DNA of 64,000 bases from NCBI RefSeq assembly GCF_001632365.1, contig NW_024468550.1:223123-287122 (forward strand). The letters run 5' to 3'. The position numbers and the translations under genes are program-made. Positions 21,968 through 31,033 of the stretch are shown here, piece by piece. Each line of letters starts with the position of its first letter. The first letter of the stretch is position 1. Origin of the DNA: Laetiporus sulphureus 93-53 (lineage: Eukaryota; Basidiomycota; Agaricomycetes; Polyporales; Laetiporaceae). Below the pieces are notes generated by a model. The model worked only from the letters and a program-made list of their open reading frames with translations. It was not told where the DNA came from and did no database searches.

Positions 21968-22189
21968 GCCCAGGTCACCTTAGCCTACAAAGCAGAAAAT
22001 CAAAAGCAACCAATTTCACAGTTGGGAATAGATGAGAAGCTCACACAAGCAGCTTGCAACTATGAAAGATTCGTCTGCATCTTGAACGAGATGATTGATT
22101 GGCTTAGAGACCCTCAGGACCTCCAAAGCATTGTGAAATCTGTCGAACCCATTCTTCACCTTGAAGATGTCCCACCACCTGATGATGTC

Positions 22190-22305
22190 AGCTCCTCCAC
22201 GATGCACGTTGACCCTACAACGCACGTCAGCCCTACGATACACATCGGCCCTATGATGCACATCGACTCTACGATGCATGTCGATCCTACGACGCATCTT
22301 CACCC
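22190..22305 (+). repeat. 18-bp tandem repeat coding His-rich hexapeptides
   Basis: Units of 18 bp related to CGATGCACRTYGACCCTA repeat six times and encode successive THVSPT, IHIGPM, MHIDST and MHVDPT hexapeptides near the C-terminus of the kinase gene. Every unit places a His at the second position. The regular period shows expansion by slippage or unequal exchange while the gene was still read. Confidence 0.75.
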
Positions 22306-22827
22306 ACTGCGACCAACACGATCCCTTGCTGCTGGAGTAAATGCTTCAGTAATGCATCATATGAGGTGACCGCACAGCCCAGGAGTGCCGACAACAAGCT
22401 CTAGAGTTACGCAACCAGCCCCAACCTAAACAGTGACCGGAGCAATGACCTGAACAGCAACACCGTCGAATCGGACAGTAACGATGACCCGAACAATGAC
22501 CCGGACAGTTGTTGAGACATTTCAGTCGATGTTACGAGTACCCCCATGAGTTTCAGAGTGTCATCAGGGTCACCCCGCCTGGAAGTAGTGAGTTTGGTAG
22601 GTGGGTGTGGGCAGGTGTGTCGATGCATTGTGATCAGTGCACTATTAATATGTATGTATTCATGTGTATATATTTGCATGTATACAGTAGTATAAAAACA
22701 TTAGAAATGCGATATTTTGTGCTATTGTTATCATCACTGCTGCTCCTGCATGACTCGTCGAGTCTCGAGTGCTAGCTGATTATGTGACATTGTCAGAACT
22801 GTGCAAGGAGAAATGGGTCAATACCCA

Positions 22828-23706
22828 CTAGTGCTTTCTTAATATTTTTTGGGTAATCCCACCCTTGACAGACTGAGTGTTGACCAGCAATATGTGACGA
22901 GGTATATACTTGAGGTGGAGATGGATGAAATCACTAATCGGCCATCCATCATGATATTTGGAGGCTATATTCAGGTATTCTGCAAGGATCTGGCCATAAT
23001 GTTGTAACGACAACTGTGAATGACATGATGGCATGGCACTCACCAGCTTCATCAATCCCTCAATCTTTCCGGCTGGCTGATTGGACATGCTATATCCATG
23101 GTCAAGATAATTGGCAACATAACTGTTGACCTTTACCTTCAGTGCCTTATATTGCTTTGCGTGCCAACTGAGGACTGCCTGAAGAGCATAGCCGCACTTC
23201 AGATGATCAACCTCACCTTCAGATTTTGAGATGAGACCATCAGAGTCAGGTTCTGTGACAGCGACAGTATCGTGCATTCTAGCAGTGCCAGTCTCATCAT
23301 CCGATTTCTCAGCATCATTCTCATGATCACTGGTCTGATATCCTGAATACGTAGGTGGGTGTTGGGATGGTCCTGGAGTGGTTTGCTGAGAGTGCATCAC
23401 TCTGGGGCAAGGGGTTCCATGATGAGAGTGTGCAGGAGTCTTCTTGCAGGTAGCGGTCCCTCCAGCAACATTGTCGGCAATGTCAAGGTCCAGACAATGG
23501 TTCGGTGGTGTGAAACCACACCATAGCAGAGGGTGACGGTATGGGTGAGTGCGAGGACAGGTGATGTGACAAATCGAGTACAGCTCAGTATGTACGAGAA
23601 GACTGTCATACATGTGAAAGTGTGAAAGCTTTGTGTGGATGGCTAGTTTTTTGGGGAAAAAAGGGGTGCTGGAGGTCAGATCTTGTTCAGTCATTGATGT
23701 GAACAT
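22828..23706 (-). CDS. Intact 292-residue hypothetical protein
   Basis: This is the longest uninterrupted frame with an ATG and natural stop among the gene-like sequences. The N-terminal third is Pro/His/Thr-rich and probably disordered. An acidic stretch follows (DHENDAEKSDDETGTARM), then a helical C-terminal part with GYALQAVLSWHAKQYKALKV and QHYGQILAEYLNIASKYHDG. I do not recognise a domain. An intron inside the N-terminal part is possible and would shorten the protein. It shares a divergent promoter region with the WD40 gene. Codon choice is like that of neighbouring pseudogenes, and it is unusual in lacking a stop. Confidence 0.5.
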   Translation of the reverse strand: MFTSMTEQDLTSSTPFFPKKLAIHTKLSHFHMYDSLLVHTELYSICHITCPRTHPYRHPLLWCGFTPPNHCLDLDIADNVAGGTATCKKTPAHSHHGTPCPRVMHSQQTTPGPSQHPPTYSGYQTSDHENDAEKSDDETGTARMHDTVAVTEPDSDGLISKSEGEVDHLKCGYALQAVLSWHAKQYKALKVKVNSYVANYLDHGYSMSNQPAGKIEGLMKLVSAMPSCHSQLSLQHYGQILAEYLNIASKYHDGWPISDFIHLHLKYIPRHILLVNTQSVKGGITQKILRKH

Positions 23707-24029
23707 GTGAAGGAATCTTAGAATGAATGTTAGAATGCACCAGCAGCTTTAAGCTCAGTCTGTTATTGTTAGCGTCGATCGCTGGGCAGTTATTGTTGAT
23801 GTCGGTCACGCTAAACATTTATTGTCAGCGCGGAGTCGGTGATCATTCTTGACTATCCCTGTATGTTATTGTCAGAGTGTCCTTTGTCCTTCGATTCCAT
23901 ACCGCATAAAGGGGCCTATGAGTACCCCATCTCACCTTGCTCATGCATCATTCTTCATTCTTCACTCAGCAATGTCGATCGCTGAGTAGTACTATCACAC
24001 TACTGTTGTCATCACCTGTGTTGTGCTCA
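23707..24029. promoter_or_regulatory. Divergent promoter region with TTATTGTYRGCG repeats
   Basis: The gap between two divergently oriented frames contains four related 13-mers: GTTATTGTTAGCG, GTTATTGTTGATG, TTTATTGTCAGCG and GTTATTGTCAGAG (23762-23880). A CATAAAGG box at 23905-23912 lies upstream of the plus-strand start at 24030. A TTAAAG element near 23745 could serve the minus strand. Confidence 0.4.
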
Positions 24030-25620
24030 ATGCAGAATCAGAACATCATGACATCCACTCGATCCATTCACTCCACTGCAGCCATTGCACTGGGCATTCA
24101 AGACTGCAACCAATCCAGCTACCAGTGCAGAGCTTGCATTGTAGACATTGGGCAGATTGTGTATACCATATTTGTGTCTCCTGATGGTCAGATGCTGGCA
24201 TATGGAGGTATGCTGTGAGACATGGCATTAGTGATGGTGTTGACGCAATCTCAGGGAGCATTGGACTGAAAATATGCATGTGTGAGACAACTGAACATGT
24301 CCTGGAGCCCGATTACAGCAAGAACATCGACGGACAAGTGACAAACTCACAGTGGGCTGATGATGACACTGTGTTATTTGGCACCCATTATGGATACATT
24401 CACATATTTATGAAAGATAAAGAGGTGACCATCGCAATTTTCACCTATGCAAGTGCTAACAATACTTTCATAGCTCAGGTTCCGGCATGAGATATGCGTG
24501 TGAGTCAACTGCAGAAGCGAAATTATCGCCCTTGCCACAACAATTCTGAAAGAAAGTCATCGCATTGCTGCCAACACAACAGATGGCCAGATCTGTTGCT
24601 TTGACTGGGCCCATGGGTGAGCACCGCAGAAACACTTTCATGTCAAGGCATGGAGTATGATCCTGAGAGCGTTGTTATTCCCAGATGAAGGGAACATGTG
24701 GATGTTCAGTCTCCATGATGGCCACATGTGAGCCACCAGCATCTGAGCTAGTTTTTACAAGCTCACAACAATGATAATAGGTGCTCCATCAGCGTCCAAA
24801 CAGGGGAGATCTTATCGAAACCCAGATGGATGACCGATGTGATGTGAGTGATTATGACAGAATGTCCATCGATGTATACCACACCTACACATGACCATTC
24901 ACAGACAAGGGTGTGGTGCTTGTCAATCACATGGACAGTTTTAGTTTACACCAGATGAATTCTGGACTGGAGGTCGCAACCTACACAGCAGGTGAATCGC
25001 AAATGACCTTGCCTAAACCAGTCATTTTTTGCGAATCCTCGCATGTAGTGATCACCGGCAGTGATCACGGGAAGGTCTACATCTTCGACAAAAAGGGTGG
25101 TGAACTGATAGATGTACTGGGGCATGCACCCAAGGGCTTGGTGCAGAGCATCACAGTGCAAAAGAACTCTTTGTGCCTCAAATGAATCATACTAATGCCT
25201 ATGTAGACACACTGGAATGAAAAAATCTCGAGGATCATCTGCGCTTCATTCTCGAATGATGCACCCTTAATATCTATATGAAAGAGGACCCTGTCGACAT
25301 GACAACACATATGTTTGAGTGAGGAGACCACACATCCACTGCTCCGACAGTCTAAAAAAGTCCACTTTGGACTGGGACCTGGAGACATGACTGGGAACAT
25401 CAATGCGGAGACTACTGTCTCCCCAAATGTCTTCATAGTCCTTATACGTGCCATCTCTGAAGGTTTGATGGTAATGATATTTCTTGTTGGGTTGCTGGCA
25501 ATCTTCAAAGGAGAGGTAGGTCTGTGGTCATCTACATCATGCGAAGTTCTCAATCAAACCTTCATAGATGGCTGAAGGACTGGATATGACAGAGTGGTGG
25601 AGGATCCACATTCATTAATG
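24030..25620 (+). pseudogene. WD40-repeat protein with C-terminal membrane helix
   Basis: Exon 1 contains VYTIFVSPDGQMLAYGG, a typical WD40 start. Intron 24208-24254 (GTATGC to TCTCAG) joins SIGLKICMCETTEHVLEPDY and DDDTVLFGTHYGYIHIFMKD, a further blade. Intron 24425-24478 (with GCTAAC branch) leads to SEIIALATTILKESHHIAAN after a one-base slip and a TGA. Around 24910-25165 the frame gives DKGVVLVNHMDSFSLHQMNS, then HVVITGSDHGKVYIFDKKGG, where TGSDHG..YIFD is a clear WD40 blade end. A TM-like segment follows (FIVLIRAISEGLMVMIFLVG, about 25430-25490). WD40 propellers act as interaction scaffolds; the membrane helix suggests tethering. A second partial copy lies inverted at 8.8-9.1 kb. Stops and slips mean no full-length product. 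Confidence 0.75.
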
Positions 25621-25789
25621 GGTGATACGCTTCTTAATACGTCTCATGTAGCATGAGCTGAAGCACCGAGGACATCAAATATTGAATCGCAGATATGAAC
25701 AGAAAATGTGAACTCACCTATCAGTATCCATGATTTTACATGCCATGGAGGGTTTCCGCTCTAAGCAAAGTCATCGGACATAGCCATCT

Positions 25790-26200
25790 CAGTGGTCATA
25801 GCTATCTCAGCAGTCAACACCGTTGAGACATGGACGTGATCATGAGATTCATCAGTCCTAGCGGTCAACACTGCTAAGATGAGGAGTATGAGATGTGAAG
25901 AGTCCTAGTGGTCAACACCGCTAGGACAGAAAGAGAAGACATGAAGAGGCGTGGGAGAGTGTGGGGATGATCATAAGAAAGGAGGGACCTTGGTCAATTA
26001 CAGAACTAACATTGACACCTAAGCTAATGACTAAGCTGGTGACTAATCTGATCAGCCAATTCACATTCACGTGCTGACTCTTCATGTGCTGACTCACTTC
26101 TTTACTCTGTTCCTCGTATCTCAAAAGCTCACACCAGTGTTGACCGTTGCGAGTTCCTCACCCTCAAATCTCAAAGCTCATATCAGTGTTGACCATTGTG
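25790..26200. promoter_or_regulatory. GTGTTGACC motif cluster 5, upstream of gene C
   Basis: Three reverse copies (25812, 25865 and 25911, core GTCAACACYG) are followed by two forward copies (26136 and 26186, CAGTGTTGACCRTTGYGAGT). The last forward copy lies about 105 bp before the ATG of gene C at 26298. The spacer includes CTAAGCTAATGACTAAGCTG, similar to the spacer in cluster 3. Confidence 0.5.
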
Positions 26201-26297
26201 AGTTCCTCCCCCCTTGCAAAGCCCCGGTGTTGGCAGCAGTCAATACATACCCATTGCCCTCCTGCTCGCTGACCCAAATTTGTTTTCAATTGTTTCA

Positions 26298-29171
26298 ATG
26301 TCTTCCGTAAGTGTTCAGAAAAAAGTCATCAGTTCATCTGATTTATTGTTTGTAATAGGTGACCCTCAGCATGTTCATTTACAATGGGTGAGTGTTCTCA
26401 TCACCCACACGCACTGAGTTTCCCACAGGTGGTTCACCCTCTCCCGTTATCCTCAATGATCGCTGGGATATCTGCAGATGAGCAAGGAATGATTGCCCAG
26501 AGCTCGCATTTTTCCTGAAAGTGTCACACTTCCTGGGGCCATTTTTCGAGAAACTGCCTTTGCTGCAATAAAAGGATATACCATTGGAGGAAAAGCGAAA
26601 TGGAGAGACACCTTTGTATCAAGTTGCTACAGTAGAGAAGTGACTCACCCTTGAGGAGCTGCTTGTGCTGGCGCAGAATGTGCTGAATGCTGCCGCTGCA
26701 GTGTTGGTCAGCTTGGAGGCTCCCACTTTCTGTAGATCCTCCTCCGAGCGCTATATGAAGTGACTGCCAGATCAGATCATTGTTCGCAAACGGGCTTTCT
26801 TTGCTCACAAAAAGTTCATGTACCATGTCGCAGTGATCTCCTTCTACATTGCCATCATCTGGGGGCAAGTCGCAAGATGCACACAAATGATATTACATCC
26901 TTGTTGAGAATAGGCTGCAGGGCCACATTGCTGATCAGCTATCATCAAATGTTCTGACTGACTTCAGCTCAAATAATCTGCGTGCGGGTGTGTTCATCGA
27001 TCCTTTCCATTGCAATTAGTACCAATGGGTTCCTGCTCTCATCATTGCCAATGTTCCTGTCTTCATTGACTGGGGTCCTGTAGAGTCGATGAAACTGGAC
27101 CCTGGCATATATGGCACAGGAGGTTTGCAGCCAACAGCATCTGCCATTAGCACAGTGTGAGACGTGTCTCCTCGTCCTCCCTGGCATGATCTTACAATAA
27201 TGCAGTCGCACTTCTTTGTCCCATCATCGATTTCTCGCACACATGATACCACTATGGCAGGTTGGGCATCATCATCTTTCACCTGGGATACATCCACCAG
27301 CCTTGGTGCATCACCGCTATCTTCCTCCAATGTCACGCATCGTGTGTCTATTGCAGACTGTGCATCTACAGGCAAAGACCTTCTTCCATCTATGAGCAAG
27401 GACTCTACGAGCAAAAACCCTCTGCCACACTGCCGTTCTTCGACTAAGAAGCTGTATATGTGAAATGGCTCCTCCATTCATGAGGAGGAGAAATTGTCAT
27501 CTCCTCCAAAATATATAGATGATGAGACACTGGTGCCTTTTTTGCATGCCGCACTGCCTACAGAGCACAGTATATTTTCAAGTTCAAGTTATCGTGTCAA
27601 AAACTGTCTCGACAGAACAGGGAGAACAATGCAAAACAGTATCAGATCAGCACGAAGGGACACGATGAGATCTTCGAGTGGCTCTTCGATTCGGAGAGCA
27701 TGAAGTGGAAGTGAAATCATCTACAGTGCAGAGAGCGACTGAGCACGTGGAAAATGTATAATTCGGCCTGCAAACGCTATGATTCTGTTACCTAGGAGTG
27801 GGATGTTGCATGTTTCATTGAGTATAAACCCAAGCCCATAAGCATGACAGAGGCCTATAGCATGGTGGAGACTTCAGATGACGAGGATGACAATCTCGAT
27901 TAGGATCATCAGCCTGACCAGATGTTCTTCAGTGACGATGACTTCAAGCTCAATCCTTTGTCACTGAACGATCAGATGCATCATTACGAGGATAAGGACG
28001 AGGATGAGATCAAGACAGCTCCTTACGAGGATGAGATTGAGGCAGCTCCTCACAAGGATGAGGTCGAGGTTGAGGCAGCTGCTCCTTACGAAGATGAGGA
28101 CAAAGTACCTGGAACTCCTCAGGCTGGATCCGAAGATGGTGAGCTTCTGAGCGATATGCAATATCTCACTAATGACAAGCAAGAGATACCTGACGTGATC
28201 AATTTCTCAGACACAATGACTATGCGCCATGCTTTCCAATAGAGCACGACATCAATACAGGTCAATAAATTGCTTTCTGTCGACAACACCTGCAGAGCCA
28301 TTGGTTACTTTCTGTCTAAGCACGGTTCTGACATTGTAACCAGTGGCAAGGTGAACGGAAACTCCTTCACTGCCTGAGTCTCTCAGATGATCGTCCAGCT
28401 GAAAGGTCTTCCTGCTAACTGGTGGCTGCTTCATTCAACCTCACATCATCTTCTTCGCACACAGCTGAATAAGTCAGGATTGTGCATCATCTCCCTTCAC
28501 AGATCTGATGTCCGACACAACGTCAGAGAATTGTGGGACATAGATGAGCGACAATTCCTGAGACGCAAGCGAAAGTGGATCATTGCTGTTGAAAACCCAT
28601 CTACAGCTCTCGCTACCACCCTCACTGTCCAGAACGTTGAGGATGCTGCACGATTCATGGTGGCATCAGGTAAGATTATTTGACAATTGATTGTCAGGGC
28701 ATTCCTAAAACACAATCAACAGGCATGACCTTCCGCACCCTTGTCTACTCTCCAGAGGTCACTCGAAGATTCAGACAATGACAAGTAATGCACGATCCTC
28801 ATTCACGAATTTGGCTCATCATGTGTCACACCAATTACCAGTTCACATCGCTGGACTATCAAGTGTACAAGGCCACCCATGACTTTCTGTTGCGAAGCCA
28901 ATCACGGGTCACTCATGCTGCACTGCTGCAGGGAGGAATAGTGTGGTGCTTGACCCTTGAAATGCTCCAGCCCAGTGTGATACTCAGTGGTCCAGATGAC
29001 TTCGTGCTTATGTGGGGTATCGGGTTTCAGTTTGTCAACAGCATTGGCGACGTCTATGTTGACGATGATCTCTCAAGCGATGAGGTCAGTGTCATTGTTG
29101 GAACGTATATCTGCTCATCTCATGACCAATTTTTGCCATATCTCGTGAACGCTTCCTTCCCAATGTGGTGA
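26298..29171 (+). pseudogene. Gene C: long multi-exon gene of unknown function
   Basis: The start codon at 26298 is followed by MSS, intron 26307-26358, a short exon to NG, and intron 26388-26428 leading into WFTLSRYP. Further in-frame stretches are LPGAIFRETAFAAIKGYTIG, TLEELLVLAQNVLNAAAAVL, RAFFAHKKFMYHVAVISFYI (hydrophobic) and YQWVPALIIANVPVFIDWGP. An acidic repeat region comes next (YEDEIEAAPHKDEVEVEAAA, about 28000-28100). Later come SKHGSDIVTSGKVNGNSF and REFLRRKRKW-like basic sequence, intron 28670-28722, then TFRTLVYSPEVTRRFR and ATHDFLLRSQSRVTHAALLQ with a closing DDDLSSDEVSVIVGTYIC. About six stops and at least one frameshift break it. The overall pattern recalls a lineage-specific Agaricomycete hypothetical family, which I know only by style. 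Forward GTGTTGACC motifs lie just upstream. Confidence 0.55.
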
Positions 29172-29353
29172 CCTGAGCTGAAAGTAGTTGAGAGCAGTTC
29201 TCTCAACTTTGGATGATGGAGTCTGATTGCTGAGAGCTGGTTTCATGACCTTCGTGACGGTTACCACAAGGGCAATCGTTCACCATGCACTAATACAGAA
29301 TGGTGAAGCTCGCTTAGAAATTGGGATAAATGAGCTCGTATATTCATGACAAG

Positions 29354-29397
29354 CAGCTCATCTGCTGCAGGTCCTTCCTGCAGTCATATTACAAGCA
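29354..29397 (+). repeat. Second copy of the 45-bp flipped segment
   Basis: The segment reads AGCTCATCTGCTGCAGG followed by TCCTTCCTGCAGTCATATTA. It corresponds to 7683-7727 in the same orientation, while the adjoining duplicated DNA is inverted. The two copies differ at several positions, mostly transitions. Confidence 0.5.
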
Positions 29398-29419
29398 TGA
29401 ATGATCACTGTTGTCATCA

Positions 29420-30078
29420 TGGCGTTGTTCAGTAGTCATGTACTGTATGTGGATTAGAATCAGACTTCTTTGCATGCAATGTAACATTTCATTTTTATCT
29501 ATGCATATGAGTAATAATCTCTCTAGCATCATGATTATCGACAATCCTGCACCTGTGACAGCTATGAAGATCAGCCGCACCTTAGCCATCTTTCAGTTGA
29601 ACAGTGGGATGATCGTGTACTCAACGACTGGTCAGCATCCCACTGAGCAGCCGATAACCAGCTTTTGAGCGACCGCAAAATCGGCCGATGAGCAGAAAAT
29701 TGAACAACATTTGAGCTTTAGTTCCGGCAAACATGAGAGCGAACATTACTGCAGTTCTCATAGTTTTTCTCTCAGTGGACAGTCCGAACCTTAACCCAAG
29801 ACAACAATTAAAATTTTATCATTGATTTTACTGAGGATACCATTTCTATCCTAAGTCAGTTTACCTTTTCTGATATTGTTTCTGCTGCCAACCTGGCTGA
29901 GCTGTTGAACTGTCAGCCAAATCAGAAGAGCTAATAAGATAAGAACTGTTCCATCAAGTCCTATCTAGGAAAACAGCTGAGATGTCCTCCAAGAGATATT
30001 ATCCTAGAACATTTCATATGTTTATTCAAATTCTGTCACTACTTTTGTCTCGGATCAAATGACAAAACTTCTGACGTG
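29420..30078 (+). repeat. Right arm of the 0.65-kb inverted duplication
   Basis: This is the reverse-complement partner of 7022-7668. The boundary at 30078 is sharp (CTTCTGACGTG, then divergent sequence). It contains the first part of gene D. The Tc1-like element begins only 22 bp further on. Confidence 0.75.
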
Positions 30079-30099
30079 TAAGTCGAATGAGCCGCTATA

Positions 30100-31033
30100 C
30101 AGTGAGCCACAAAACTGTTGCAATGTTTGTAATGGTTGCATTGTTTGGCTTATATCTCAGAAACCAGAATGACTATATCTCGGAAACCAGAATGACTATA
30201 TATGCAAACTTATATATCATTAAAAAGCCTATGATATGCACTTTCAAATGACATTTAGATGAAGTAAATCGGCTTTACCATTGTTGAGGATCAGCGATAG
30301 GCTGGTAGAAGGGACACTCAAGTTTAGAGGTGAAACCTGATAATGTGGGGGTATATATACTGGGAGGGGATTGGATATGCTTGCAAGATGGATGGCAAGA
30401 TCTATGTAGACCTTTATGTTTCTACTCTGAAGGAATAACTTCAGAATAGCATAGAGAAATAGGGAAAAACTGTGAATAATGTAATATTTCAGCAAAACAA
30501 TGACCCTATGCACACCAGCAAGAAAGCCAAGAAGTGGCTAGAGGAGCATAGATTTAAGATTATGTATGGCCTGCATAGTTTTCAGATCTCAATCCTATAG
30601 ATCACTTTTGGCACCATCTCAAAAGAAGGCTGAAACGGGCAAAAATGCACCTGGAGGTATTATAAAACTTTGGAATAGGGTACAAAAGAAGTGAAGTGGT
30701 ATTGAGGCTTCTGTCTGTCAAAATATAATCAATAGCATGCCAGACAGGGTTAGAGATTTGTTGAGGACAAAGGGAGGGTACACAAAGTACTGAAGTTTGA
30801 AATTTTTATAATAAAACTGTTAGCCACAAAACTGTTGCAATGCACTTTTTATAAAGAATAATTTCTATCTCAACAAAGATAAGGCCGATTTACTCCACTC
30901 AAATATCATTTGAAAGCTCATATCATAGCCTTTCTGATATATATAAGTTTGCATATATAGCTACTCTGATTCCTGAGATATAAGCCAAACAATGTGCCCA
31001 TTGCAAACATTGCAACAGTTTTGTGGCTCACTG
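30100..31033 (+). mobile_element. Tc1/mariner-like element with a catalytic Asp to Asn change
   Basis: Terminal inverted repeats begin CAGTGAGCCACAAAACTGTT and extend with TGCAATG; the right end is the complement. TA flanks both ends (30098-30099 and 31034-31035), the Tc1/mariner target. The inner TIR portion adds a GGCTTATATCTCAG match on both sides. The only transposase remnant (about 30488-30630) reads VIFQQNNDPMHTSKKAKKWL, then a PI(D)HFWHHLKRRLK-like motif. In active relatives the sequence is QQDN, so the second catalytic Asp has become Asn. At 934 bp the element is internally shortened. It lies within gene D. Confidence 0.9.

Larger units (their letters stand above)
20067..21972 (-). 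mobile_element. 5'-truncated LINE with poly(A) tail, inserted in the kinase gene
   Basis: The element ends on the minus strand in an 18-A run (T at 20067-20084). From 21967 it encodes the C-terminal part of a non-LTR reverse transcriptase: PKTELLHF, then YLRWLGLWLDRTLSFEHHIR, typical of the thumb region. An RNase H domain follows with VFTDGFQT, AEVFDVELF, ICADNRAAL and MPGHHGVLGNEVADRLTK, which supply the D, E, D, D positions. Two TGAs and one frameshift near 20850 break it. The C-terminal zinc-knuckle-like segment (CICNPALLNSRTHTLLSCPL) is present. The endonuclease and RT palm are missing, as in a 5'-truncated insertion. G+C and CpG content are much higher than in older elements. GTCATC before and GTCACC after suggest a short target duplication. 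Confidence 0.9.
17982..22369 (+). pseudogene. FunK1-type fungal protein kinase gene, split by a LINE
   Basis: The frame from the ATG at 17982 runs to 19413. An intron at 19414-19465 (GTAAGTC, CTAAC branch, ATAG) joins GHRNLL and ILHRDVSINNLM, the HRD catalytic loop. This is followed by GKIIDLDLAANVE, the DLD metal-binding position. A second intron, 19654-19712, joins to GTYAFQSAKVL and HDHMDDLESFFYMFAYYCAM, the conserved DDLES region of FunK1. Earlier, LAAYAHQALIDQSDCHFILS with YGYDRSG matches the family's N-lobe signature. In-frame TGAs occur at 18306, 18351, 18774, 19041 and near 19128, plus stops in exon 2. At 20066 a LINE interrupts the C-lobe; coding resumes at about 21973 with TLAYKAENQKQPISQLGIDE, in the frame expected after excision. 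The tail has His-rich hexapeptide repeats. FunK1 kinases are expanded in Agaricomycetes and their substrates are largely unknown. Confidence 0.85.

Noticed and set aside
26524..26886. Minus-strand 120-codon ORF
   Set aside because: It is opposite plus-strand gene C segments such as TLEELLVLAQNVLNAAAAVL.
27016..27477. Minus-strand 153-codon ORF
   Set aside because: It lies opposite gene C, whose plus-strand frame here reads YQWVPALIIANVPVFIDWGP and joins neighbouring exons.
7022..30078. A 23-kb giant transposon bounded by 0.65-kb terminal inverted repeats
   Set aside because: The arms contain internal gene segments rather than ends, have no target duplication, and similarity extends to WD40 pieces inside. 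Inverted segmental duplication explains it better.
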